From Fragilaria radians (Eukaryota > Bacillariophyta > Fragilariophyceae > Fragilariales > Fragilariaceae): a stretch of 64,000 nt of DNA. The stretch covers positions 464,342 through 528,341 of the forward strand of contig CAAAJI010000004.1 of NCBI GenBank assembly GCA_900642245.1, written 5' to 3'. Positions 33,586 to 45,413 of this stretch are shown here, piece after piece; within the stretch, counting starts at the first letter, position 1, and every line of letters starts with the position of its first letter. The position numbers and the translations under genes were made by a program. Below the pieces are notes generated by a model. The model saw only the letters and a program-made list of their open reading frames with translations. It made no database searches and was not told the DNA's origin.

Positions 33586-34290
33586 TATATGCACAAGTTC
33601 CTGCTTCTTGATAACTTGTTGCCATCGTTGCAAAGGAAATCCCAGCTTAATTGCTAAGCTGACAATCTCCAATTGAGTTTTCACCATATTTTCCTTCATT
33701 TCATGAATGTTGCTGCTAATCTCCAATTTATTGTCCTTGCCTTTGTTTACTGGTTTTAGCAAGGATTTGTAATGTCCTGGATGTACTCCTGATTGGGATG
33801 CTCTTGTGATTTACCTTTATATCTTTAACCTTTCTTCCAGTCCTCCAACATTATTTCATCTAGTATTTCCTCAACTTCCATTTGCCTCATCTCGTTGATA
33901 ATGTTTCTTCTTGACTTTCTTCGATGAAAAATACCTTCCATACATACATTTGGATTGAGTTCATTCCGTAGGTGTTGCGTGTGAACATTTATTCAAAAGC
34001 TTGAGCAAAGTGACTCTTCTTATGCTGTTTGATTGCTTGAGTTATTTCATCTGCGTCGTGTACCTTGTGTGAAATGCCTTCTTGTTGGATTATGAGTGAT
34101 ATCTTATCATTTTTCACCTTTTTCTAGTGATATTTCTTAGTTTCCTATGCTTGTTGTCATAATGCGATGGATTCTTTCCCCCAGTTCTTGGTATTTTATT
34201 CGATAGCGATCTATTTTCACTTTTCAAAGGTTATTCACTATTTGTTTCTTTTTTCTAGATCTCCTTTGTCTTGATAGCATTTCTAATTTC
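33586..34290 (-). mobile_element. LINE-type RT remnant, second copy
   Basis: The minus strand holds HDADEITQAIKQHKKSHFAQ near 34.0 kb, an EEILDEIMLEDWKKG segment, SGVHPGHYKSLLKPV near 33.77 kb, and VKTQLEIVSLAIKLGFPLQRW near 33.65 kb. These correspond to the same parts of the element at 15.3-16.6 kb (HFEQ..., SGVHLGHYKSLSKP). The endonuclease is not recognisable here. Stops and frame shifts are frequent. Confidence 0.7.
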
Positions 34291-34856
34291 AGTTAACTCA
34301 TTTTCTAGACTTTCGTTTTTTTGAAGTTTAATGGTTAGATCGTGGTTTTGTTGCTTGTTCAGCCTGTAAACTGACTCGTTTTAATTGACAGTTGACCCTG
34401 TTAAGAAGTACATCACAACGTTTGTTTATCCATTGATAGCTCGATTAGTGCTCATAACCTTTTCTCTGGAACATCCATTTGAAAGCAACCTCTATGGTGA
34501 ACTTACAATTCCAAATAACTCCTTATATATCAGGTTGTGTTGGATCGGAAAAGAAAAGTGCAGTTGTTAAAACTGAAATCATGTTTACACATGCCTTTGA
34601 TTGCCAACACGGTTGCTAATTGGCTCGTTCACGATGAATACAGAAAGATGTGTTGTTTAGTAATTGAGTATGACGCATACCTCTAACTCAAAGTTGAATG
34701 TGATTTGGTTAAGATATAATAGTTAGCTGTAGTAGATAGGATAGTTGAAAGATGACACCAAAAACAGCTGCCACTTGCACATCCCTTTCACATAATGAAA
34801 TTAGTTAGCTAAATAAGTTCACAAGTTCATAAGAAGGTCAGATCTACCACTGTCCC
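34291..34856. other. Intergenic, no gene seen
   Basis: Short AT-rich stretch between retroelement debris and the end of the WD40 gene. A 61-codon frame at 34385-34570 is not supported. Confidence 0.45.
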
Positions 34857-37355
34857 TCAAACGGTGTTTTGAAGATCATTTCCTGAGTTTGCAAAACCTT
34901 TACAAAAGGATCTTTCTGTTAAATCAATGACTTCTAGTACACCATCAGAGCCACCAATTGCAAGAAGTGATTCATTGCTGGAGCTGGAAGGTATCCATCG
35001 AAGAGTGGTCATCTGATTCTCACCACGATTTCTGCGAATTTCAGTAGAACAAGTTATTCCTTGTCGCTGCCAGTTGTAGTCCATTTCATAAACAGCACAT
35101 CCGGACTTGAGGTAAGCCAGGTCGATAATGGTCGCTGTTCCATCACCAATAGCTATTGCCAGTAAACCATTACTATTCCAGTCTAAGTCATTGATAATGC
35201 CTTTCTGCTCGACTCGAAGTACCGTTTCCCATGTCCCTTCCAACGTTCTTATTTCAATAATTGTGACAGCTTTGTTGGCACCTCCATATGCTAAGTATTG
35301 AAGTCCATCAACAACTGTTGGACCCCAGGCTAAGGCATTGCCAGCGTCTGAGCAATCCAGTGTGAAAACTTTCTTCCAGTTGGCAACAACATCATGGCTT
35401 GTATCTAGAATCATCAAGTCATTAGATTCGCCAGTTGTAGCCAGCCATGTTCCATCCAAAGACCAAGCACACGCTTTCAACTTTCCTAATTCAAATTGTT
35501 TTATGCATTTGAAGTCATTTCCGGCGTCAAGAATTGTTAGTGTTCCTCCTGTCATCGCTATGTATCGACAATGCACATGTATATTAATTTGATTAAATAG
35601 CATCGTATTTCGAATCATTTTCCTAATTCCAAATCTCGATGCCCGTGGAGGTAAGTTGGTATTGAGATCGATTTCTTGTTCTTGCCCGACAATCAAAAGA
35701 GTTTTGTCACCCCCAATGACAACGTAGGAGCCGTTCGGGCTCCACACGATTGTTTGAATTCTTAACCCCCCAAGACTAACTTCATAAGCCGTAACAAAAG
35801 AAGTTCCGTCGGATCTATAAAATGAACATTTTCCATCCTCATTACCTACAGCCAATATTTGCCCATCCGGCGAGAACTCTACTGATGTAATCTCGAAAGC
35901 GGATCTCAGAAAAAGTCCCTTTATTTGCCGTGCACTGGTTGTTTCAAAGGCAAGTATAGTGCTGTCCTGACCTGTAAGAGTAAGAAATTGATCGCGAGGG
36001 TGCCATTTCGCCGATAAAGGAACTAGTCCTTCCGTTTCGATACTCCAAACAGTTTTCCAATCATTTTGCACATCAAGTATAGCCACTTCCGATGATCCTC
36101 CACCAACGGCGACATGTGTTCCTTTGTTTGAGGAGGCTATGAATTCGATCCATCTTTCTCTATGTAGCTTCTTTTTGACTTGCCAAGTGGAGGTGTCAAT
36201 GATATTGATTGCAAAGCCTTCTCCGCCAGCGTACAGCCATGATCCATCTGGAGACCATTCAACGTCAAGAATCGATGAATCAAAATCAAGAGTTGTAACA
36301 ATCCCTAGCTTTGGGGCTTGGCGGAAAGGACCATCAAAACTATAAATGGATAGCTTGCCGTTATTTTCTCCAATGGCAAGCATTGAGCCACCTGGACTAA
36401 ACGAAACAACATTGACCCAATCAACGCGCTTGACTCTACATAGCTCCTCTGAAAAAACGCGTTGTATTGCTCCAAGATTTCCTCCCGAATTCTCTTGCGA
36501 GACAGATATTCTGAACAAGGAACAGAATTCTTCTCTGCTGCCAATAGCCAATATGGATGAGTTCAGTCGCCAATCAAGGGAACCTACAAACCCAGTACCT
36601 TTAATAGTGTGTACAATAGGGTATGGCTCGATGGTAGATAAAATTGACACGACATTTCCAGTTCCACCAATAGCAATGAATTGTCTACCCCATGCAATTG
36701 CGCGAATACTTTGTGTTGTTTCATTGCCATGGGACTTGGTCATTCGCTGATCGTGCCGTACTCTCCAAATGGAAGACGTTGATGTCTCCAGTACTGCTAT
36801 ATGATGATTTTCAGTGGCGATAGCTAGACGATTTCCATCTGGTGACCAAGCTGTGCACCAAGTCCAATTGCCTCGTACAATTTGATGGAGAATCATAGTT
36901 CTTGATTTTCCCAAAGTATAAAAGAATTGAGATAGAGGCTCGTTACCTTCCTTTTCTTTGGTTATTTCGGCTATCCATCCTGGCATTCGTGGGTCTACAT
37001 TTCTTCTATTTGTAGTTTCTGTATATGGCGGTGAGGGGCGTTGAGAACCGATTGTGCTATTTGGCTTCTTCGAATGCAGGTTGTATACATTATTTGTAAG
37101 GTCTATTGCACCACATGCTAAAGGTGTAAAGTCTCGCAGCGTGTTTTTCATGTCCTTAAAGCTATCATGATTTTCATTAGGCTTGGAACTTTTCCACCAA
37201 AAGTTGAAAAACGGAGAGCAAGTTGGTTTCGCTGCTGTATCGATTTCATCATTGTCGCTCACAATTGAGTCATAAGTTGCAGATAGTCGAATACTATCCT
37301 CTTCGCTAACAGCATCAGGCATGATTCTTTCGTCTCTATATTCAATAACATCCAT
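34857..37355 (-). CDS. WD40-repeat protein, probably two beta-propellers
   Basis: WD40 repeats make beta-propeller scaffolds for protein complexes. The first in-frame ATG gives 832 aa; the frame stays open to a GTG at 37514 and an upstream exon may exist (an acceptor-like TACTTTCAG precedes that point). After an acidic N-terminal region of about 150 residues, more than ten degenerate repeats are visible, such as TAWSPDGNRLAIAT, VSFSPGGSMLAIGENNGKL, VEWSPDGSWLYAGGEG, VEFSPDGQILAVGNEDGK, IVWSPNGSYVVIGG, CAWSLDGTWLATTGE and LRWIPSSSSNESLLAIGGSD. Many repeats lack the terminal Trp-Asp pair, so function cannot be inferred from motifs. It is divergent from the ribonucleotide reductase gene, with about 400 bp between starts. 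Confidence 0.9.
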   Translation of the reverse strand: MDVIEYRDERIMPDAVSEEDSIRLSATYDSIVSDNDEIDTAAKPTCSPFFNFWWKSSKPNENHDSFKDMKNTLRDFTPLACGAIDLTNNVYNLHSKKPNSTIGSQRPSPPYTETTNRRNVDPRMPGWIAEITKEKEGNEPLSQFFYTLGKSRTMILHQIVRGNWTWCTAWSPDGNRLAIATENHHIAVLETSTSSIWRVRHDQRMTKSHGNETTQSIRAIAWGRQFIAIGGTGNVVSILSTIEPYPIVHTIKGTGFVGSLDWRLNSSILAIGSREEFCSLFRISVSQENSGGNLGAIQRVFSEELCRVKRVDWVNVVSFSPGGSMLAIGENNGKLSIYSFDGPFRQAPKLGIVTTLDFDSSILDVEWSPDGSWLYAGGEGFAINIIDTSTWQVKKKLHRERWIEFIASSNKGTHVAVGGGSSEVAILDVQNDWKTVWSIETEGLVPLSAKWHPRDQFLTLTGQDSTILAFETTSARQIKGLFLRSAFEITSVEFSPDGQILAVGNEDGKCSFYRSDGTSFVTAYEVSLGGLRIQTIVWSPNGSYVVIGGDKTLLIVGQEQEIDLNTNLPPRASRFGIRKMIRNTMLFNQINIHVHCRYIAMTGGTLTILDAGNDFKCIKQFELGKLKACAWSLDGTWLATTGESNDLMILDTSHDVVANWKKVFTLDCSDAGNALAWGPTVVDGLQYLAYGGANKAVTIIEIRTLEGTWETVLRVEQKGIINDLDWNSNGLLAIAIGDGTATIIDLAYLKSGCAVYEMDYNWQRQGITCSTEIRRNRGENQMTTLRWIPSSSSNESLLAIGGSDGVLEVIDLTERSFCKGFANSGNDLQNTV

Positions 37356-37758
37356 TAAATTCCAAAAACTTCGATTGACTCTGTGTTGGTAACAAAACTT
37401 TAGAAAGGATGTAGATTTTCTCAAATCATTCTCTAATGGTACTGTTTTGCAATTTACATGCACTTTTCCGATAATACTACTAAACCGGTATTGGTCATGA
37501 TTAAAGGAGGTCACAGTATCGCTGAAAGTACTCTAGTGGATTTGATTTGTATGGTGTGGAAAAAATAATTATCGTTCAAATTCTCTGTACCAACAGTAGA
37601 TTAAAAAATGGTTCTACCGATGGAACATTCTAACAGTCAACGTTTCATGAACAAAATCAGTAGCAGTAGTAAGTACGCCGACTTGATTTAGTCCTAGAAA
37701 TCCGAAATCCTGAAAGCCATCAATCACATGAATATACTTTAAAAATTGCTCCACTATC

Positions 37759-40606
37759 ATGGTGCATTGGATGTTGACAATAATTTACCTCTCTCTCATC
37801 GTCCCTTACACAACATTCATTTATGCTTTAGGCGATAACTTCTTCAATATGGCTCGAGGGAAAGTCATAACAAAAATCCTTTCAAATGTCGTTAAAGGTG
37901 GAGCAATATCATCCTTGCATGCATCGAAGGAAGTCGCCTTAATCCCTAAATCAAGGATCATTTCTTCATCGAACCAGACAGATTGCACGGAAGAGGAAAC
38001 TTTGATTCGAAAAAGAAGCGGAAAAACTGAACCATTGAGCAAAGATAAAGTAAGTTTCGTAATGCTTAAAAAGAAAATTATTCACGAGATTTTCCTTTCA
38101 TGATTTCCAACTCAAGAAATTCCTATCCTAAAGATTTTTAAGCGGCTGCAAGTATTATCGGAAGGATTGGATGTTCGATTCGTAAATATATCATCACTTG
38201 CTGAATCAATCATTAGGGGTGTCTTTCCTCTCGTGACGACAAGTGAAGTTGATGTTCTTGCTGCTGAAACGGCCGCTAGCATGTCGACGCAGCATCCAGA
38301 CTATGCTAAGCTAGCTTCTCGGATATGCATATCGCATAATCACAAAGTGACACCTTCCAAATTCTCTGATGCGATACGAATTTTACACAATGATGGGCAG
38401 GGCTTTATCGATGACGAAATCTACAAATTAGTTCAACGTAGAGCCGATGACATCGATGCGAAGGTCAATTGTTTGCGAGACTATACCTTGTCATATTTTG
38501 GTTTCAAAACGCTTGAGCGTGCCTATCTTTTGAAAAATGAGAATGGAGCTGTTATTGAACGACCTCAATACCTACTGATGCGTGTTGCTTTGGGAATTCA
38601 TTGCCTACAAAATGTTGAATCTGAAGATGCATCTCTCCAAGCAGCGTTTGAAACCTATGATCTCATGAGTGAAGGATACTTCACGCACGCAAGTCCAACA
38701 TTATTTCATGCTGGAACAACACATCCTCAGCTTTCCTCATGTTTTCTCGTACAAATGTCTGAGGATAGCATTCATGGAATATACGATACACTTAAACGTT
38801 GTGCCGTCATATCCAAGGCTGCCGGTGGTATCGGTCTCAGTGTACATAACATTCGTGCAAGAGGAACTCACATCAAAGGAACTAGAGGAGTTTCCAATGG
38901 CCTGGTTCCCATGTTACGCGTCTTTGACGTCACATCTAGGTACGTTGATCAGGGAGGCGGAAAGAGGCCCGGAGCATTCGCGGTTTACATTGAGCCGTGG
39001 CATGCTGATATATTCGATGTGCTTAATCTAAAAAAGAATCACGGGAAAGAAGAACAACGTGCTAGGGACCTCTTCTACGGCTTATGGGTCCCTGATTTAT
39101 TCATGGAACGTGTTGAAGGTGATGGATTATGGAGTCTGATGTGCCCTAAATTATCTCCTGGACTTAGTAAGTGTTACGGACAAGATTTCCGAAACCTCTA
39201 CGAAGAGTATGAGCGTCAAGGAAATTTCGTCAGACAAGTACGAGCCCGTGATTTATGGGGAGCAATTCTGGATGCACAAATAGAAACTGGGACTCCTTAT
39301 CTTTTGTATAAAGATTCAGCTAACAAAAAGAGTAACCAAAAAAATTTAGGAACTATTCAGAGCAGCAATCTTTGCACTGAAATTATACAATATACAAACG
39401 ATGAGGAGGTTGCGGTATGCAATCTAGCAAGTATGTAAGTACACGGAAGTTATTTCCTCATGAAGACTAGATTATTTCTCATTCATCTAACGTTGTCTAT
39501 TCAGCTGCTTACCTAAATTCGTAATATCTGAACGTGGACCCATTGGATCAATTACCTCTGATTCCGGGAAAGCATATTTTGATCACGAGGCATTACATCG
39601 CATTACAAAAGTTGTGACGAGAAATCTAAATAAAGTAATTGATGTCAACAGTTATCCCGTTCAAGGGGCAGAGAAGTCAAATCGCTGCCACCGACCCATT
39701 GGGCTTGGAGTATCTGGTCTTGCAGATACCTTTCTTCGCCTTGGCCTACCTTTTGCTTCTGAGGAAGCCAAGTGCCTCAACGAAGCTATTTTTGAAACAA
39801 TATATCATGCAGCACTAGAAGCAAGTGCTGAATTGGCCTTAATGCACGGCCCTTACGATTCTTTTGAAGGAAGCCCAGCAAGTCAGGGATATCTACAGCA
39901 CCATTTATGGGGAATCGAAGACGAAGACACCCCTAGTCATAAATTTAATCCTAAAGCCCTACCGATTCAATTGTATGCACAGGATGTACAGAAGAATCAA
40001 GGATATGATTGGAAAGCACTACGTTCCAAGATCAAAAGTTCAGGATTAAGAAACTCTCTTGTCTTAGCTCCCATGCCTACGGCATCAACGTCACAAATCC
40101 TGGGAGTAAATGAATGCTTTGAACCATTTAGTTCAAACCTTTACCTAAGGCGTGTGAAGGCGGGTGAGTTTATCATGGCAAATCCTCACTTGTTACAGGA
40201 TTTGAGCGATCGTGGGTTATGGACACCTACTGTTCGGAATCAATTGATGAGAGACGGGGGATCAATTGCTAATATCGCATGTATTCCGGATAGACTGAAA
40301 GAACTTTACAAGACAGTTTGGGAAATCTCAATGAAGGATATCATAGATATGGCTGCTGACAGAGGAAAATTTATTGATCAGAGTCAAAGTCTCAACTTAT
40401 TCATTGCCGATCCAACTGTTAACAAGTTGACTGCCATGCATTTTTATGCCTGGAAGAAAGGCCTGAAAACAGGGATGTATTATTTACGGACAAAACCTGC
40501 AGTAAATGCGATTCAATACACGGTGAACAAGCATGGTGAACAAGATCAAGACCTCAGCATTGAATCCTCAAGTGACCAGGAAATATGTCTAAGCTGTCAA
40601 TCTTAG
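37759..40606 (+). CDS. RNR1: Ribonucleoside-diphosphate reductase large subunit
   Basis: This is the catalytic subunit that reduces ribonucleotides to dNTP precursors. Three exons: 37759-38049, 38134-39434 and 39505-40606; introns of 84 and 70 nt with GTAAGT donors. The first junction gives [20 protein letters not shown] and the second CNLASICLPKF, both matching the family. Class I motifs are intact: [18 protein letters not shown] with the redox cysteine at about residue 300, [35 protein letters not shown] with catalytic Asn-x-Cys-x-Glu, [28 protein letters not shown] and a C-terminal CLSC redox pair. Length is 897 aa from the first ATG or 867 from the ATG at 37849; both exceed the usual 790-830 aa. 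The extra N-terminus begins with a hydrophobic leader followed by a basic stretch, hinting at organelle targeting if the first ATG is used. Confidence 0.96.
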
Positions 40607-41646
40607 CTAGGATCGCTAATACATGCAATATCGTATTCGTAACTGTTAATGGGTTTCAGATGTCATAATTGGTGCCAAAGATAATTATTCGATAACGTAT
40701 GGACTCAATAAAGTATAGAATTGTTTCAAAACCTTCTATTTGCACTTTACAAATCACGATACGAAATGATACTTAATTGTAATAAATTCGGCCCAATATG
40801 CTGCTTTATTAATTAATATTTCGAATCGTCATGATGTTGGGTAACTTCTAGCTTCTAAATGGTCAAATTCACAGTAGGTCTTCATCAATCCTAATCCAAA
40901 AGCTTAGTTTGATTTTTTGGGAGATGTCCAAAAAAGTTTCTTTGTGGTTTAACAAATTGAATTAATCTACGTGATTTACAGCATTTTTAAACGTGGTATG
41001 GCAACCTTGGTCAGGTGAATAGTTGTCTGATCATCACTTTGGCTCCATTATGCCTGGATGTGCAATGCACTTATAATACCAACCTACTATATGCCCTTGT
41101 TGAGACCGTGGTATTTTCATCTCAGGTGTCACCTTCTACATTATGTGTTGAGCATCTACTTGTGATGTTTTCCATTATATATGTCAGTAGATCAGTTTCT
41201 TTTTCCTGGCCTTTACAATGAGGGCTGGATACATTGGACAATCAGTCATTTAAACCGTTTTTTTGGCACTATTGTGCAGGAGATGTGCGTGATTGCAACT
41301 TTTCGCCTGACTACTGTTTGAGTGAATTAAAGGCTAGAGTTGATTATGAGGATGATTCCAAGCTGATTGAAGCTGGTTGGATCCTTAGAATACGCAAACA
41401 CCAGCTTGGAAAAGTCAGGCTTAATCAATGAAAACTATTACTCATGCTGCAGAGTTGACATCATGATATATTGGTGGAGAAAACTAGCTACACCGATGTT
41501 TTATACATCGAGATGAAGAATTGGATTATGTGCATTTTAATATCAATAGGTCAGAAACGCCTAAGCTAGTAGAGTTGAGGATCGAACAAAAGCAAATGCT
41601 AAAATTCAGTGTTTGATAAGGTTTATACTGAATTAGTGATTTTAAG
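40607..41646. other. Intergenic between converging genes
   Basis: About 1 kb. A 65-codon plus-strand frame at 41234-41431 is not recognised. No retroelement motif was found. Confidence 0.45.
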
Positions 41647-43302
41647 TTAACTATCGCAACTTCCTTGTTTCATCATGAAGTTATAAAATTCAGCATCTTC
41701 TTCCTGTGATTTGCGCTTTTTGACGACGTTTTTATCATACCTAGCAAATCGCCGCTTAGAGTGCGTTAGTGCGTCAATTTTTTCTTCATAGGTTGTACCC
41801 ATCTGTCTTTCAGATAGAGGAATATGCGTTGCTTCCCTTAAGCTGGTGGGAGAAGGAATGAATTCGAAATTTTTAAGGATATGAAGTGCCTCATTCCAGG
41901 ACAATAGCATCTGGTGTTCGTTTTCTCCGAGATGTGAATCAATGATTGCTCCAATGTCCTTGGAATCGTTATCCGAATTTCCCTTCCTCTTTTGCTTTTT
42001 AGATCTTTCTTCTAACCGATGACGAAGAAATGTATGTAGATCTTTCTTTAATATCTCCTTTTGGAACAATGAATCTATACCATTCCGGATGCGAGCTGCC
42101 GCAAGAGTTAATTCTTCCCACTGTCGTTCAAGTTCACAATGTGTTGACCATAGATTCTGAGCAGTATGTCCAATACGTAAATCGTTGTATGCACAATCAT
42201 GCAAGATTAATGGATTTTCCGGAGCTAATGCATAGCTTGGTTTGCCAGGAAAATGTTTAATGTTTAACAACTCTGCAACTACACTCGGTTCTTCTTGACC
42301 TCGTCCAACCATGAACATGACAGATACGATACATCTGATTTGATGCCACAGGAATGCTTGCCCCAATATTTCGAAGTAGAAAACATCATTTCCAGCTGAG
42401 ACTATTTTAGCATCATGGATCTTTCGCTCGAAGTTATAAACCTTTTCTACGTCCATTTTACAAAAGTTTCGGAAGTCGTGCTTTCCTATTAAGTGTTTCA
42501 ATGCTTCTTTCATGTTATCAAGATTCATCTCTGGTCGTCTAACAAAGAAATATCGATAGAGTCGAGATATCGCAGAAAATCGTGCAGAAAATTCATCCGA
42601 GACTGGGCACCATCCCATGATACGAATCGCCGGGGGAAGCACATTGTTTAAAATCTTGTCATACGAATATTCACAGATTTCCTTTTGAATACGAGATCCT
42701 GTTGGTGATTTGCACGGTACCCAGACTCGAATGACGTCAATACCATTCTTGGGTATTTCTTGGTCTTGAACTAATTTTGTGCCATCTTCATCCCAAGTAG
42801 CATCCTTGGGGATACTACTCTTCACACGTAGGGCTATGACTTGTCCTGCCGAACTTACCCCACGATCGGTACGACCACAGCGCGAGTAGCCACAGGTGTC
42901 ACGTGATTCCACGAATCGAGTACGCTTCAACGCTGCAAACAGTGCCTTTTCGATCGAATTATCGTTTTCCATACCGATATTCTCAGCCAAACCGGAATAG
43001 TTCGATCCATCGTAAAAGAATTTGAGCGCTATGTGACGCAATCGAACATTGTTAGTGAGGTATTCCGTACTTCGGACTTGATCATTTTTCTTCGACGAAA
43101 CATCCGATGTGTTGTTGTTGTTATCATTAGGAACCTGTTTGAGCAAAGAATCATAAGCCCCTTGAATATCTGATTCTTGAATTATATTATTACATAACAT
43201 AAAATTCAATATTTCTTTGCAGGTTGGTTCGTTCTTTTGCTGCTTTGCCCTCTTATTAAGGCCGAGCCTTTGAAATATCGGATGATCTTCCAATTTTGTC
43301 AT
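41647..43302 (-). CDS. PUS3: tRNA pseudouridine synthase, TruA/PUS3 (Deg1) type
   Basis: This family isomerises uridine to pseudouridine in the tRNA anticodon arm; PUS3/Deg1 acts at positions 38 and 39. Single exon, ATG start, 551 aa. The N-terminal fold opens with RHIALKFFYDGSNYSGLAEN. The catalytic aspartate lies in CGRTDRGVSSAGQVIAL. Further family blocks are GWCPVSDEFSARFSAISRLYRYFF, GKHDFRNFCKMDV and GQAFLWHQIRCIVSVMFMVGRG. The arrangement and long extensions fit the eukaryotic PUS3 group rather than bacterial TruA. The C-terminal 150 residues are charged, with basic clusters (RSKKQKRKG, KKRKSQEE) that could direct it to the nucleus. Confidence 0.93.
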   Translation of the reverse strand: MTKLEDHPIFQRLGLNKRAKQQKNEPTCKEILNFMLCNNIIQESDIQGAYDSLLKQVPNDNNNNTSDVSSKKNDQVRSTEYLTNNVRLRHIALKFFYDGSNYSGLAENIGMENDNSIEKALFAALKRTRFVESRDTCGYSRCGRTDRGVSSAGQVIALRVKSSIPKDATWDEDGTKLVQDQEIPKNGIDVIRVWVPCKSPTGSRIQKEICEYSYDKILNNVLPPAIRIMGWCPVSDEFSARFSAISRLYRYFFVRRPEMNLDNMKEALKHLIGKHDFRNFCKMDVEKVYNFERKIHDAKIVSAGNDVFYFEILGQAFLWHQIRCIVSVMFMVGRGQEEPSVVAELLNIKHFPGKPSYALAPENPLILHDCAYNDLRIGHTAQNLWSTHCELERQWEELTLAAARIRNGIDSLFQKEILKKDLHTFLRHRLEERSKKQKRKGNSDNDSKDIGAIIDSHLGENEHQMLLSWNEALHILKNFEFIPSPTSLREATHIPLSERQMGTTYEEKIDALTHSKRRFARYDKNVVKKRKSQEEDAEFYNFMMKQGSCDS

Positions 43303-45413
43303 TTTTGATGACCTTCACAATTGAGTTGTTCTGCGACTGAAGGAATTTTATCATTAAAATAGCTCGATAGTTTTTGATCTCCAGTCACAGCCATTTACAA
43401 ATGAGTGGTTGTCAAGCAGAGATAAACCAGTCAACCCTCAGTTTAATCCCAAGGAATCGGATGATGTGGTCAGGGCAGTGATCATATTTTCATGGGTGCA
43501 GGCGACCTGGTTTTCAAGAATTCTAGTCACTTTTGCATTCTCAAGGATGGGTGTCTAGAGGAGTCGATCAAGCGACGCATAGAGATGCAGATTTTGAGAA
43601 TGTTTCAAGTCATTAGACCATACTTTTTGCTTACTTATAACTTCTTTCATTATTTGCATGTTTCCTAGACTATAGTCAACAATAAAATAGACTGATCAAG
43701 CGGAAAATAAAGGATAACCTAATACAATGTTGAAACTGCTCCGTGTTGAAATGGTACAATGTGAAAAAATAATCTTACTTTAGAATACTTCAATAATTGG
43801 ATCATGCATTCAAGTCGTGTAAAGAGATGGAATCCAACATGATTTAGATAATTTGAATTACAGCAACATTGCCAAAAATCTTATGGGAAAGTACTTCGTA
43901 AACTTTCCATTCACAAGCCATATTCAATTCATCATCACCAAATCTGGCTGATCAAGTGTTATGAATCTTGACCCAAAATTGTAAGAGGGATCATATGGAC
44001 ACTTCAGTGCTTACGATCAAGGAATAGATGCGTAAGTAAGTAGAATTTCCTTTCTTCTAAATTCAATTTTGCTAACTGTAAGGGAAGTCTCTGATATCAC
44101 TAAACAAATGCGTCTCATTGCGCCTCCATTCCTTTACAAATTGATCATTGCTCATATCCTAATAGTGTTTATCGATAGTTTATCTTCTGGAGTCATTCCT
44201 GATGGCATGACAGATTTCTAGCATAGGGGGTGATTATAGCACTTTGAATAACTGACAACTGTGACGACAACTTAATCATCAAAAGGATAAAGTAAAATGT
44301 ATGTTAATTAAGCTGCAGAATGCCATTTGTAGAAATGAATATACTTTGTATCTTTTTCAAAGCAAGGGATTCAAAGAGTATCATCTCAACATACTAGTTT
44401 AGTAGCATGGAATCTCTGGATTTGCTGTTCTATCAAGGGTACTTAAGCTCCTACAATTTCACTTTATACTTAATTTTCAAACTTATTCTTTTTAGATTTT
44501 GAATCTTTCCTCTTTTTTTGTGCATACCTTTTCGATTAAACATTATTTTCATGGCATTTTTAAAATCTCTAGTTTTTCTGTATTTTTGAATAAAGCATCA
44601 ATTAGCTCTGAAAGAAAGGTTAAGTAGATATCCATTTATGTTCCCATATTTTTATCAAAGTTATATTACTTATCACTTCAACTCACAGGATGACTATAAT
44701 TGACTTTCTCGAAGAAGCTATGAATCATTATTCTGATATTATCCACAGCTTTAAAAGAAATTTCAATTTTATCTTAAGTTTTTTTCTAGAACAAGCCACT
44801 TACAGGCTACCCTACAATTGTGTGTAACGGAGATTTTGCGCATGCAATAGGGAACCATAGGAAATATCTTCCTCTTTCTTTTGATTTTCCAAACACTGAT
44901 CATATCAATCTCCTATTTGACTGCTTTTTCACCTGTATACACTTTACACGCTCTTCTCAAGATTGAATCTCCCTATACTGCAAAAGGCAATAAATTGAGA
45001 CCATGTATGTTTGTACAATCTTCAAGAAAGTGCAACAATAGAATTACATGAATATGTTTTTATAAAATCTTCACAAGTAACATTGTATTGTTCATATTCA
45101 CCCTTTCCTATGAATTCGAGACAAATAATTGAATTTGGTCCGTCAGAACACAATCTAGTATTGCCTTAAACATTCTTCATTTGATCCTTCTTTTCCTCGA
45201 ATGAGTTGCTTCGCAAGCAAATGCAATTATTAGCAACAAGTTCAATTAATAAGGCTGATACGCTATCTGCAGATTTGAAAATGAAAACAAATGTTTTGGT
45301 TTTCAATAAATCTTCAATTATGACAATTACTCTTTGTAGATCGATTATCAATTACCGGTTTACCAAATTCTGTATTTTCTCAACAAGTCAAGAACTTAAC
45401 CCTGACGTTCTCA
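43303..45413. other. Intergenic, no gene seen
   Basis: About 2.1 kb with no convincing open frame on either strand. Frames at 45166-45351 and 45206-45451 overlap antisense to each other and match nothing. Confidence 0.5.

Noticed and set aside
37512..37514. GTG start for the WD40 protein
   Set aside because: Eukaryotic start at GTG is unlikely; the first in-frame ATG at 37355 was used and a possible upstream exon noted.
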